Origin: Cryphonectria parasitica EP155
Lineage: Eukaryota; Ascomycota; Sordariomycetes; Diaporthales; Cryphonectriaceae
Direction: 5' to 3'
Length of the DNA: 64,000 nucleotides
Assembly: GCF_011745365.1 (NCBI RefSeq)
Contig: NW_024468912.1
Location: 1,674,001-1,738,000 of the forward strand
In this document: piece by piece, positions 22,772 through 35,096 of the stretch
Layout: each line of letters starts with the position of its first letter
Position numbering within the stretch: the stretch's first letter is position 1
Notes under the pieces: model-generated
What the model was told of the DNA's origin: nothing
Databases searched by the model: none
The model's input: the letters and a program-made list of their open reading frames with translations, nothing else
Position numbers and translations under genes: made by a program

Positions 22772-24910
22772 GGTCGCGTCGCGGACAAGTAATGACAGAA
22801 GTTTGGTAATAGGCGGCGCTAGGGCAACATCGCGAGGCTTAGGGTTGGCGCTCTGACTTTCGTGTCCGCGCCAGTGTGCCTAGGCAGAGTCTACCCGCAT
22901 CGGCACACATGATTGTCAAAGTCAACAGATCATTAGTCTTAGGCTGAGAAAAGTTCGACGAATATAAATACGCAGCCCGGCTGCTTCCTAAATTCGAGAT
23001 GGCCTTTTTTTTCCTTCTCTCTTCTCCCCAGGTAAGTCCGAAGGTGAGTCTTCCATCTACCCCCTCAATTTATCTACCGTATGACACCCACCTAACCTCG
23101 TCAACTTGTCCCCAATCTGCCTACCCTATGACCCCTATCTATTTACTATGTAGCATAACTACTTATCTGCCACTTAACGTGACACTCGCATCATTACCAT
23201 TTATCTCCATGACCTATAAGTTTACGCAATCTGAAATGTCGATGGGTGGGCAGCATATAAACATACTGCTGTTCTCAGCATGATCCAGCTTCTCTATTTC
23301 TCCAGTGCCCAATCTATCTTCACAACTCATATCCACAATTCTTCATATCAGGCAATTTGGAACGTGGGCGGGTGGGTGACATATAATCATACGACATTCC
23401 ATTTCGGCTTCTGTGCCATCCATGTTGCTATCTATCATTGCCACTTATTCTCACCAGATACCTTCTATTTATTCTTCTACTCAATCTGGAACGTGGGCGG
23501 GTGGGCATCCAATCTATTCTCATACTCTTTTTTTCTTCTTTCACGCTAGTCTGTTCCACTATATTGACAAGTCTCTGCAGCTACTAATTTCCAACTTGGA
23601 ATGTGGGTGGGCGGGCATCCACCTTAGTATACTAATTCATTGCAGCAACGCAGGCACTCACATGAATCATCAAAACAGCTGTCATGAGACCGACATCTTC
23701 ACGCTGCTCACTGAGCAAGTCAGGGAGGAATCAAGCCAGCTTCAAGACAACCCTCAAGCTACGTCCGCCCTCGGAAATGCCGCGACTGTTTTCCTTGTGA
23801 ACTCTGGCTGATATGTGGAAGGTGAATGACTTTGTGCCATGGCGACAACACAAGAGGGTACGTTTGTGTTTCTTTGCGCACTTAAATCGTCAATTCTGTT
23901 TTCATGTATGAATCACATACTAACGCATTCTGTCGAACGAGCATAATGGGCTGCTCGTATTGGTGTCCGACACTGTGCCATTCCAGACCAAAGAGTCTTT
24001 CGCCGAAGTGCTTCGACGAATGTGTAAGTGCTTTGCTTCTTGTCCCATCCTAGGCCTAAGAGCTCGCCCTTTCCCCCTCGATCTGGAGCTTTGAATAACA
24101 TGATTGTTCCGTTCACCATCCTTCAGATCTATGACAACTCCGGTAAGTGAACTCAAACATCCACTGTTCGAACATTTGGCTAAGATGAATCCTCAGTACA
24201 TTACTTCCGCTCACCTCCATGCAAGATTTCGTTTTGTCACGCCACCACTTTCGAGACATCACATGCGAATGTTGCACGCGTCATTTCCTTCCCTGGTTGA
24301 CATTTATCAACCGCATTCGGTTTCACACCTCTCCTTTTCGAACATAGTCTGTTCGCGGTCCATCATCCTATGTCCATCATCCCTCTCACTATGTAGTTGA
24401 TTCGAGGAAAAGGAAGAACTCCCGGGAGATATATATGTATGTATCTCAAAGCCGGGTTAGAGGGATACCTATAGTCCAGACGGGCTTCTTCTTACTTCAA
24501 ACAAATTGTCTTCAAAGGAAGCCTGCTAGACCCTATCATCAACAAGTAGAAGAGCCAACACTGAAGAGCTCAGAATTCAGTATCATGGGCAGACTGCCAC
24601 GATGTGTGATCTATCTGTGGCGAGCTTGTCTTTCAAGCCTCAAGAGTGTTGAAGGGCACGTTTTGAGTATGACTGTGGCCTAGAGCAGTGGCTGCCGATG
24701 GCTAAGAACATGGTTGTAATGCAGCAAAAGGGTATCTTCCATTGACGGTTTAGATTGCTGATTGAGAATTATCCTACCAATACCCACCTGCAGGTTTCAG
24801 AAAAATAATGACTCTGATCATTCCCCAGACCATGAAAAGTCAGACTCATTTGTAGTACGATGGCCAGCTCTAAGAAAGCACTGGGCTCTGTTGCATGCTT
24901 CACTGCATCA
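22772..24910. other. Intergenic region with TATA box, repeats and possible small spliced gene
   Basis: A TATAAATA box at 22963-22970 lies 29 bp before an ATG at 22999, then G-rich direct repeats (23227-23620). Further on are splice-like signals: GTACGT at 23858, TACTAAC near 23920 with AG at 23940-23941, and GTAAGT near 24025. I could not join them into one convincing reading frame. Short coding-like pieces exist (about 49 codons ending at 23811; LLVLVSDTVPFQTKESF at about 23950-24000). From 24160 to 24910 nothing is supported. Confidence 0.35.
23227..23620 (+). repeat. Four diverged G-rich direct repeats
   Basis: A core of the form CAATxTGGAACGTGGGCGGGTGGG occurs at about 23227, 23353, 23482 and 23592 with a few changes in each (for example GGAATGTGGGTGGGCGGG in the last). 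Spacing is 126, 129 and 110 bp, so the unit seems to be a degenerate tandem of about 110-130 bp. The runs of GGG could fold as G-quadruplexes. Confidence 0.7.
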
Positions 24911-27687
24911 TCATCCAAATCGAATCCCAGAACTAGGATCCCATTTGCCTCCGACAGAACCATTTGCACCCTGGCCAGGGGGTTGTCCACCCCCACCAGG
25001 AGCCGACGACGGTGCGAACTTGATGCCCATGCCTGGTTGCCACATAGCCTGGAGGGGGGGCATGGCCCGTGGTTGAGGTTGCTCTGGCGGCTGTGCGTCA
25101 TCCTCCCGAGCCCATGACTGTATACGGGCCTCCGCGGGCGGCGACACTGGCGCAACAGGAGCCGGGACAGTATTGTGATAGAATGATTGTGGTGGGCCCG
25201 TGGGAGACTGATATGCGGCCTGGGCTGGTGGTTGTTGCTGACCGATCGAGAGGGATGATAGTGGCGGCATGGCGATTTCACTACAACAATGTCAGTATAC
25301 GTTTCTCTCAGATAGGTGTTGGCGGCATGGATCAACGTACTCCTCCAAGGCCCTGGCATCCTTCCTCCTCTCCGCGACCCAATCGCGACATCGATCTCTG
25401 AACGACCCAACAATCTTGCTCAGGTCGTTATAGAATTTCCTGCCCACCTCCACGTTGCTCACAATCTCCTTGTACTTGTAGTATGCATTATCGAGTGTCT
25501 GGAGGGCCGCCTCTCTCTCCCTGTTGCCTCTGTCGCCTGCGGTCTTCTTCTGAGCCTCAAAATCCCTGTTCGCCCGCGTCACGTCCGCCAGCATCTTCTC
25601 CTGCTCTGCCGCTTCCTTCTCGATCTGCTGCAGGTCTGCTTCGTACATGCTGTCAAGACGCTTTTCAAAAAACTCCTCGAAATGTGCGGGCACAATCTGT
25701 GTGTTGGGGTACGTCCGTTCCAGTCGTCCAGCCTCCTTCATGATATCTGGTTTGATGTCATCCGCCTTGGCCTTCTCCCGCAGAGCCTCGGCACGGCGCC
25801 GGCGTCTTGACTCAAGACGCTGTATATCGTTGAAAACACCACGCAGCCTGCCCAACGCAGGCTTGATAGTCTCTGGAATCTCGGTCTTTCGGCTCTGTGG
25901 GATAGCGTCCATCAAGCTGCGGTCAGACCCGGCCAGAATGGACAGGGTGCTCTCCACGGCAAGGTATTTGTCTCGCACTACGGCATCACTGGAGGTGCTT
26001 GAAGCAAAATACCCTTCAACGTCGGTGGCCTGCTTCCATAATTTGGCACCTTGGGGATCCTCTTGACTTGCCGGCCGCATCCATCGTTGAGTGCCATACT
26101 TCATCCTCAAGCGCTGGTCGTCTTCCTCCTCGCTTGCCAGCAGCGACTTGCCCTCGTCGAAGACAGCGCGATCGCTCGCTCTGAGCTTGTCGATGTCGGC
26201 GAAGCTCCTCTGTATCCTGCTGAGTGCATCCGCCTGCCGAATCTCCTCGGCATGCTGCACCAAAGTGCCGGGGAGACCGAGAGGCTTTTCCAACGCTTGG
26301 AGAGATCCGGGTAGATTTAGAGAAGAAAGAATCTCATGGAGCTTCTCGTTCAGAACTTCAAGTTCCTGGATGATATTCTGGTTGACCAGACGGTCTCTCC
26401 TCTCCTCGTAGATAGATACTGCGACGTGAACAGAGTATGGGACCAACTTGCTGAACAAAGGTGCCCCGAATTCGGCATGGTCACCAAGGTGCTCAGTAGG
26501 GTTGGCGACTTCTGCGGGAACACGAGCGACAGCCATGTTGGCGCGGTCCAGGATTTTGAGTTCGGATTTCGAAGGGACGTGATCTGGATAAGTCAGTAAT
26601 CTCGCACCACCACCAGGGGCACGAAAATGGCCAGCCACAACTTACTCAGGTAGATCAGATCGTTGTCCTTCTCTGCCCTCTTCAAGTCTTCCTCCACCCT
26701 CTTCTTCAACCCATTCAGATCATCCAATACAGCTTTACTCAAGTATCCGCCTCTGCTCTCTTTCAGCCCTTCGTTCACACATGTCACAGCGTCCATGAGC
26801 CGGGCCACTTCCTCGCCGTACTTGCGCTTCTCGAGACAGTCGCAGGCAGCCCGGTACTGCGCAGCTGCCGCAAAGTGGTGGTGTTTTGCACTCATATGAT
26901 GGATCCAAGCACTGCTGATGGTCTCGCTCTTCATGGCGGCCTCGCCCGCCAGGTTGTACAGGTCGCTCACTCTGGCAGCAACTTTGGATATCGAGGCATC
27001 CTTGTAGCCGTCTATTACTGCCTTCTGCCAGAAACACTCCTGACTTTGTGCCAGCTGCAGGTGCATCAGGGAATCCAGGGTGCTCTCGTCCATGTCCTCG
27101 GGAGCCGCAGACATCCGCAGCTCGGGAAGGACCACATCCTTCATATGTTTGCAGACGCCTGCCGCCTGGCTGAAATAGTTGGCAGCAGTCTTCAGGCCCT
27201 CGGTGTTGGAGCGATTCGAGGCAAGGGCGAGCTGGGAGTATAGCACTGCGAGATTGAACAGGACGCTCATGAGCTCGTACTTGAGGTTGTTCTGGACGAG
27301 AGGTCGCTCTGTATTGTAGCCTAGAGCAGGATACCAGGTGAAGTCTGCGCCGATCTGCCATAGTAGCACCATTAGTCCTCTAAGACAGGCATTCTGACCG
27401 GACAGGGCAAGGGGTGCAGGGGCGCAAGCACGTACGTCGATGGGAAATTTGCCCGATATCCAGACGAGCTGGGCAGCGTAGGCCTGAAGCTTCTTGATGC
27501 CGCTGGCGTGGGCCTCACGGATGTTGACCGCATCTCTGCGGAGGGCATCAATGACCTCGAGGTCATGACGGAACATATCCGGGTGCTGGTCATATTTCTT
27601 GGAGATGTACTGGCGGATGGCCGTCGAGATGGAGAGCTGGGTTGATTTTCGGAAAGGAATCGAGAGCTGGTTGTTGCTAGGAGGCAT
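24911..27687 (-). CDS. palA: pH-response regulator PalA/Rim20 (BRO1 domain)
   Basis: Exons 27687-27436, 27354-26646, 26583-25341 and 25280-24911 join into 857 residues, the usual PalA length. The start MPPSNNQLSIPFRKS is the canonical BRO1 opening. A BRO1 domain (about 1-360) binds the ESCRT-III protein Vps32, and a coiled V-domain (about 370-720) binds YPxL motifs in PacC. The tail (about 735-857) is rich in Pro, Gln and Gly. In fungi PalA scaffolds PacC cleavage by PalB at endosomes, switching on alkaline-pH gene expression. Bro1/Vps31 is the main alternative, but the length and the SELKILDRANMAVARVP junction fit PalA/Rim20. The first intron (27355-27435, 81 bp) is a multiple of three without a stop, so unspliced message would also be translated through. 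Confidence 0.95.
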
Positions 27688-30067
27688 GACTGCATCCGTG
27701 GGAATCCAAAAGGACCACCACGCTCTGTATTGTGTGTTGGATTCTGCTGCGACTTGCGACTCGGTTCTAAACTCACGATGATATGACGGACAAGGCCTTT
27801 GTTTGCCAGTTACCAAGCAGGTTTGTTTAGGCCGCTGGTGAGAATGACCTCATCTAGCCAGCATAAGCTTGCCTTGCCAAGCGCTGCACTTAGTGGTGGG
27901 GGGGGGGGGGCAAACATGGCAGGCACTGAGTAAAGCAGGTGGGGTCCGTCCTGCCTAAGTTTGGACGCTTACATAACTCGTGCATTGACTGCATGCCTGC
28001 CTACCTTTAGTACTTGATACTTACACGTACTTGTAGAGTTATGAGTTGATTTTACGACAACCACAATGGTGCTCGCCTGGCTGTGCATCAGTCAGCCATG
28101 TGCATCAGCCAGCCTTGTGCATCAAGCGGTTCAGTCAACGTCTTCCCAGACTGCCAGCGAAGTGCAGCACTTCTGACTCGCAGCCACATTTCCAGCTTCT
28201 CGCGGCTCTCTCAACCTCGATGCTGAGCTTCTCCTTGGGATGAGCCACAGACTGACCAATAATCCTTGTCGGTCGCACCATCATCTCGCGGGTCTGATGG
28301 CCAAAGTACTTGGTTCTTGCTACTATCAGAGCCTGGACTACAGAGCACGAGATTGTCAGGAGTCAGGCTTAGCCACGGCTGCGGAAAGGTCTTTGGTTGC
28401 CGGCATCAAGATTTCGCTGGTGCCCGCCTGGTGTTGGCTATGGCTTGAGAGACCGAGGACTGGGCCCTCGGTCCCGAGACACGTCCAAAGACTTGTTTTC
28501 CGCCTCGCACGGCGGTCTTGGATATCCATGACGGCGCTGCCGAGATTATGGGTGTCTGTCGTAAGCCCTGCATTCACTTTGCACAATGTCGAAAGGGACA
28601 AGCTGGAAACTTAGCTTACAAGCCGACCGTCATTGTCTTGTCTGCACCATAGAAAACGAATCGAAAATCAACTTCGACAACAACAGATGAGAACGTCAAC
28701 GAGATCCAGGCTTGGCTTCCGACGCCTTAATCCCGCCATGAACAGGTTCGATCTGCGACCGACGACCCTAATGCACTCTTCGGCATCGGGATGTGCTAGG
28801 GTGTCTCTGTACCGAAACATTGGCGCTTTCTCACTTCCCCTATCCGAGACTACTATGTACACGGACAACCGTGAATGCTAAGTCGACATGACAGTGTCGG
28901 GACCGGACACCCCACCTTCCACATGTTCTTTCGCTGCTCACTTGGACGTTCTTTTGGGGGCCGATCGATGGCCCAGACTGCGGCCAAGGTCGAATTTTTG
29001 TGAGCGCGGACGTCGCTCTTGGAAACGCACATAGAACAGGCACTTGCCCGTTTCCCATATCGCCGTGCTGGGTTCTCCAACGCGAAGCAAGCCATCTCGG
29101 TTGTTTTGGGGCACTTACAAGGTCCATTCATTCCCGTTTGGGCCCACCACCGTTGGCACGGTCCGGCGGAGTCTATTTGCTGCTGAAGGTTGCTAGACTT
29201 CCCGATGAAACTAGTTTAGAGGCCTTGCGGGCGGGTCCAGGGCCGGGCCATGTGCCTTATAAACTACGGACATCCCCAATGCCTAAAACGACTGCTCAGC
29301 ATAACCTGAGACGAGCAAGGCATTCTCGCGTGACAACCGCAGGGCAAAACTTGGCCTGCGAGAGAGGTCAAAGGGGAGGTCCTGTGCTGTCACCAGTCCG
29401 ATGTCACGTCAGACGTGCATTTGGGCAGGCCCATCACTCTCGAACCCCTTTCTTCGCCATGCTCTTTTTTTTTTGGGGGGGGGGGGGGGCTCCTCATCCC
29501 CTCGATCCTCAGAAGTCTCGCTTCAGGAAGGTGGCTATACACGCACACCCACTGCAAAGTCTTCGATAGACCATCAAGTGTTGATTCTTGGCTGGGAATG
29601 GCGGCAATGAGCCCAGCCTTAAGCTCAGCTCTGAACTGATGTCTCTATGCGTATGGAACCGTAAGCCCTGGTGAAGCCATGGGCTGCACATCTGCCGTGC
29701 CATCGGACCCCACCTCCGCCTTACACACACGTAAGATCGCTGCAGGTAAGCCTCTTTAGGCCATATTGGGTGACTTCGTCCCAAATATTCAAAACCGCTG
29801 TACCAATAACTCTTATTGTTCGAGTCTGGTTAGTAGCCGGTACTCGACCCACGACTTGGGATTACTGCCAAGTTTGGCACACTTGTTGTCGGGCCCGGAC
29901 GTGGCTTTGCCCAAAAGAACGCCCGGGGAAATAATGATGGACATCAAAAGGCCTGAGGTTCCCCTCTGGCTCGCTATCGTTTCAACAGTGTTCTTTTCTT
30001 TGCTCTCTTCCCAGTCGACCTCTCGGACATGTCGAGTTAAGGCTACACGATTGACTCGCAGTGCAAG
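27688..30067. promoter_or_regulatory. Divergent region between palA and the P450 gene
   Basis: These 2.4 kb hold the two 5' ends. A G13 run (27898-27910) and a T10-G15 junction (29465-29489) are present. Several ORFs of 80-190 codons on both strands (28046-29600) overlap each other and look like chance frames; none shows a domain. Confidence 0.4.
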
Positions 30068-32106
30068 ATGGCTTTCGATGTGCCGCTGATCATCCTCTAC
30101 CTGGCGGTTCCGAGCATTCTCTTGTCTGTCATACAACAGTTGCTACAATGGAGGAAAAAGAAAGACATCAAGTTTCCTGGCCCTCGACAGTTCCCTATCG
30201 TGGGCAGGGTTCATGACCTGCCGAGGTACTCCATGTGGAAGAAGTTCAAAGAATGGGCAGACATCCATGGACCAATCTATCAGACAAGCATGGGCGGCCA
30301 GACCTTTGTCATTGTCTCCGACGAAACCATCGCAGAAGAGCTCCTTATAAAGAGGGGCCACATCTACTCGGGTCGACCGCAGATCAGAGCCCTCTTCAAC
30401 CACAAGCAGGGTGTAGGCTACGTTGCCCTTATGGACCGCACTGGTAAGTCCGTGTCCATGCTCGATCTTCACGCCCAAGGGCGACCTGACAACGACTGAC
30501 ACCCTCTCGCCGCCCGCCACTCTAGACCACTGGACAAAGCAGCGCAAGTGGGTGCACGCGGCGATGGCAGACGCCCACAAACACCACTTCTACGGACACA
30601 TCGAGGCCGAGACCAAGCGCTACCTCATGATGCTCGCGGCAGACCCGATCCGCTTCCTGGACCACTCGCGCGAGCACTGCGGGCGCATCATGTCACGGCT
30701 CGCGTGGGACGAGGCCTCGCAGGGGAAGAATAACGGCGAGTCTGCCGACTGCACGCTTCACTGCATGTCGGTATCGGGCCCAATCGTGAACACGATGACA
30801 CCTCTCTGGCACATCCCGGACCCGTTCAACCCGTGGAAGGCATTTGAACGCAAGCGCGAGGCTGCCCAGCGCGCGTGGTGGACCAACAACTACCGGGTCG
30901 CAAAGGAGAAGTTTCGGAGAGGGGAGCTGCCCAAGGACACTTGGGCTTACAGGTATATTGCAGAGGTGGCAAGGGAGCAGAAAGGCAGCCTCGAACAGAG
31001 CGAGGACCAGGAGACCTTTGCGGCTTGTACCATAGGGTTCTTCAACCTCGTCGGCGTAGTGACCATCGCCGGCCCGCTCAAGTTCTTCCTGATGGCCATG
31101 GCACTGCACCCAGAGTGGCAGCGCAAGGCGCAGGAAGAAATCGACGGTGTGTGCGGAGATCGCATGCCCTGCGTCCAAGATTTTGCCGAGATGCCTATTG
31201 TGAGGGCTCTTTTGAAGGAGACGATCCGGTGGAGATCAAGTGTCCCGCTGGGTAAGCTCGCCACAATATCTGTGCTGTGCAGTGCTGTTTCCTGTGGCCA
31301 CTGAGTAATTGCTGACATCTTTGCGCCCAACTCCCTCAGGCGTGCCCCATCAGGCTGAGCGCGATGATGAGTACCGCGGTGTTAAAATCAAGAAGGACAC
31401 CATCGTCCTAGCATGCGAGTGGTAAGCCTCCCCCCTTCTCCCATCCCATCCCTTTCAGCCCTTAGCAGTGTGGTCCTCCCAATAGGTGACACAAAACCGC
31501 TGCTCGTCACTGCCGTCAAGCCGCATGTCACAGCTCCATCTGTGCACGAGGTGGTGAGATGAGGTGGTCAGCAACACATGTCCCACCCCTAACACTCTAG
31601 AAGGAGGGAAAAGAAGAGAAAAAGCAGCCAGGTGCACATGCATCAAACATCATCGTCCCATCTCTAACATTAAATCTCAAAACAAAAACAGGGCTATCAA
31701 CCGCGTCGAGTCCAAATACCCAGACCCAGAGACCTACCGTCCAGACCGCTGGCTCGACCCGTCGTTCCCAACATATCAGGAGCCGCTGTCCAGGTATCCC
31801 AACTTCCGCGACAGCAAGTTCGGCATGCACAGTTTCGGCTACGGCCGGCGCAAGTGTCTTGGTATGGATATCGTGGACGACGAGCTGTTCGTGACAGGGG
31901 CGGGCCTGCTGTGGGCTTTCAATATGGGCCAGGCCATCGACATTGTCACAGGGGCCAAGGTGCCGATTGATACGCAGGCGACCAACAGCCATGTCATTCT
32001 CGAGCCGAGCTGCTTCGAAATGAGGTTCGCGGTGAGGAGCGAGGAGAGGAGGGCACAGCTGGTGAGGAACTATGGGGAGGTCGCCGGTGGGCTGAAGGTG
32101 TATTGA
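30068..32106 (+). CDS. Cytochrome P450 monooxygenase
   Basis: Exons 30068-30443, 30526-31251, 31340-31421 and 31692-32106 join into 532 residues. An N-terminal membrane anchor (residues 3-25, PLIILYLAVPSILLSVIQQLL) is followed by the Pro-rich hinge FPGPRQFPIVG. The K-helix ETIR is at 357-360, PDPETYRPDRW at about 405-415, and the heme-binding FGYGRRKCLG at 443-452 with Cys450 as iron ligand. The enzyme should sit on the ER and use a P450 reductase. The I-helix oxygen-activation motif reads VGVVT (301-305): the Thr is kept but the usual Asp/Glu is Val. The last intron (270 bp) is long for this window. No polyketide synthase, NRPS or terpene cyclase is nearby, so I cannot assign a pathway or CYP family. 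Confidence 0.94.
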
Positions 32107-33139
32107 GCTGGAAATGGTCAGTAGCAATTGTATATTGTCGTTCACAGCGCAAGTCTAGGGTGCTTGTACGACTGTGACCCGAACCGCGCAGCCCTCTTCA
32201 GTCGCATGTTGTATCAGTAGTTTGGTCATGCTTCGGAGACTGGCCTCAGTCCTCGTTGCATCTGCTCTTCTAAAGATATTAATGATACTAATAGAGAATT
32301 GAAAGACAAAAAAGAAGAAAAGAAAGAAAAGAAGAAAAAAAAGGAACCGCGAAGTGAGAATTACAGGCATGAAAATGTCCGATCGAATAGTCGTAGTTGA
32401 ATCAAGAACCCAATCCACATTGCTGGAGGGCCTTGCGGCCTTACGCGAGGAGCGAAAGCGAGACGACCCACTGAAACCCTTCTGAAGGTACTCTCGCTAA
32501 GCACCCGGAGAGAGGACCCTGATAATGGCTCCGACACCCCGGAACCTCGCTTTTGCCTCGCTCCCGGGACGCTCTGGGTGGAAGCTCCCGCCACGGTGGA
32601 ACCCGTCCACAGGTGGCACCCAATCACTGCCAGGCTCCCTCAGGCCTGGAGCCCTCTGAGCCACAGAGGATGATGTCAGTGCTTCGATGAGCCCCTCCAG
32701 CCCGCTATGGCACGGTACAGCACCATACAGCACTAGAGTAGTACTGCCACAATACCGTTCACTCACATATGACTTGGTACGATGGTCTCAATCTTGGCAC
32801 CGCTGGCTGGTGACACACACGACCACACAAACACACTCAGGCGTACATGCAGCTGCCGCGGGAAAAGCTTGTTTTGCCCTTCCAAGGTCCAAGCCGCAGA
32901 GCCAAGCTCTTGACTTGCGCGTCCTAGACGACCCAGACGCCCCTCCAGATAGAAGTTTAAATACAACCTCATTGCCCTAGAAAAAGAAGTCGTTCTCCAG
33001 CAAACAAGTCCCCGTACCCTCATTCTTTCTTCATCCTCCCCTACTACCTTCAATCACCACACTTGTGATACCCTCACTGCTAGTAGTCGACATCTTTCCT
33101 AACCCAACTTGTAACGACTTACCACCAATCGACGTCATC
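32107..33139. promoter_or_regulatory. Upstream region of the SYLF-domain gene
   Basis: Contains the P450 3' region and the promoter of the next gene; a TTTAAATA element near 32956-32963 lies about 180 bp before the start codon, followed by a CT-rich leader. The frames at 32361-32766 (-) have no features. Confidence 0.4.
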
Positions 33140-35096
33140 ATGGCAGAGAAGAGCCAGCCAACAGGTTCGCAGGGAGAGTATTACCCTCCTCCTCCTCCTG
33201 GACCTCCACCAGGCCACAACGGTCTCGCGATGCATCCCAACGAATATCCCATTCCTGAGTCCCAGTCCGATCTCTACGATTATCCTCCTCCTCCGTCTAC
33301 CCAGCAGCAGCAGCCACAACAACAGACGCACCACCAACCACCTCCTCCCTCGGACGGTGATGGTTCGGCCAAGAAGGCTGGCTGGGGACAGCGGTTTGCC
33401 GCCATGGGCAACAAGGCCGCTGTGCCTTTCAACGCGCTGGCGAACAAGCTGGGCGCAGAGGCGTTCCTGCCCAGCACCATGGACAAGGAGGTGGAGAAGG
33501 CAAGCAGGATACTGAGAGCATTCTGCAGTAAGTCAAAGAAAGATCATCACATTTATATTCTATTCTGGAGTTGGTCATCAAAGATAGCTAACGAAAAACC
33601 AACTTGCAGAGGATGGCATCTACACCGACGCCCAAGCACCCGAGACCGTCGAGGCGCCCACGACCGACGCAGAGGGCAAGCCCACCACTGCGCCCGCCAA
33701 GCCCAAGAAGAACCGCACTCTCCTCACCATCCCCTCCAAGGTCATCAACAAGGCCGTCGGTCTGGCCATCTTCACCACAGCCCGCGCGGGCTTCCACATC
33801 TCGGGCGCGACAGGCTCCGGTGTCATCGTCGCCCGGCTTCCTGACGGCAGCTGGTCGCCGCCTTCGGGCATCCAGGTCCACAGCGTGGGGGCTGGGCTCA
33901 TGATGGGCATCGATATCTACGACTGCGTCGTGGTCATAAACACCCGAGAGGCGCTGGAGGCTTTCACCCAGACGAGGGTGTCGCTTGGGTCGGACCTAGC
34001 TGTTGTCGCGGGCCCGTGGGGCGCAGGCGGTAGTGTTGACTTTGCGACTCCGCAGGGCAAGGACAAGGGAAAGGCGAAGGGCAGGAACTCGCCTGAACCA
34101 CCCAAGGAGGCTGTCCGGGAGGCGGATGGCAAGCCTACCTCGCCTATCATGGCTGATTACAAGAGCCGCGCGGCAGAGGGCCAAGGTGTGCCGACCGTGA
34201 GCGAGCCCGCCTCGGACAAGGCAGCAGAGGCATACGACCAGCAGCAGGGAGCCGCTGCCACGGGATCTGCCCAGCATCCTCAGGCCGGCAAGGAGCGCAA
34301 GCCATCTGCCTTCAAAAACGCCATGAAGCAGCCGACCTACTCGTACGTCAAATCTCGCGGTTTCTACGCTGGTGTGCAGGTCGACGGCACGATCGTCACG
34401 GAGAGGAAAGACGCCAACGCCGCCTTCTACGGCGGTGCTGCAGTCTCGGTCCAGCAGATCCTCAGGGGTGAGGTGTCCCGCGTGCCAGGCAGGGACAGCT
34501 GGGTCGGCCTCGTCCAACCGCTCTTCGACACCATCAAGGGCGCCCAGGGCTGGCACGGCCAACAGCAGGGCGGGCCCAGCAGCCCCTGGGTGAACCAGAT
34601 GGGGCCCGATCCAAACAGTACCTACGGCATGGGCAATGCACAGGGCGCATACCCATCTGGCTACGACCCCGTCTCTGACAGGGCGGCGGGCGAGAACCCT
34701 CCTCAGAAGCCACCGCGCCCAGCAGATGGGAGAAACGTTGCCGATGCCACAGCTGGGGTGGCGGCCATGAACGTGGGAGAACAAGCAGGATCACCTACAG
34801 CCGGGGCAGCGAGTGAGACGCCTCTGGCGCGCGCCAAAGCCGCTGAGGCCGCGGATGAGGCGAGGATGAACCGCGAGCGGGAGGCGAGGGAACGCAGGGA
34901 GCTGGACGACGAGATGACGAGGCACGGAAGGAACAGCATGGCCGGTGCGCCACCGGGTTACTCGGAGATGGCGCCCGAGATGGCATCCGGTGCTGCGGAC
35001 GGTGCTCAGGAGCAGCCGCCTGCCTATGTGGACGACGGTGCTGCTCCTACCAGAGCCGGCGCGGGAGATTCCAAGGGTGCTCAGTCGTCATCGTGA
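33140..35096 (+). CDS. YSC84/SYLF-domain protein
   Basis: Exons 33140-33527 and 33610-35096 join (82-bp intron, phase 1) into 624 residues. An N-terminal Pro/Gln-rich region (PPPPPGPPPG, QQQQPQQQ) is followed by the SYLF domain: IPSKVINKAVGLAIFTTARAG, GSGVIVARL, WSPPSGIQVHSVGAGLMMG and ALEAFTQTRVSLGSDLAVVAGPWG, with the second half (TYSYVKSRGFYAGVQVDGTI and NAAFYGGAAV) after an insert of about 140 residues. SYLF proteins bind actin and phosphoinositides at endocytic sites. Unlike yeast Ysc84 it has no C-terminal SH3 domain; the tail is a long Ala/Glu/Arg-rich charged region ending in low complexity. The insert and missing SH3 are common in filamentous fungal homologues, as far as I know. Confidence 0.93.

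Noticed and set aside
23839..24030. Two-exon model joining ATG at 23839 to LLVLVSDTVPF
   Set aside because: The junction at 23857/23942 places a stop two codons after the splice, so this exact model fails although the signals look good.
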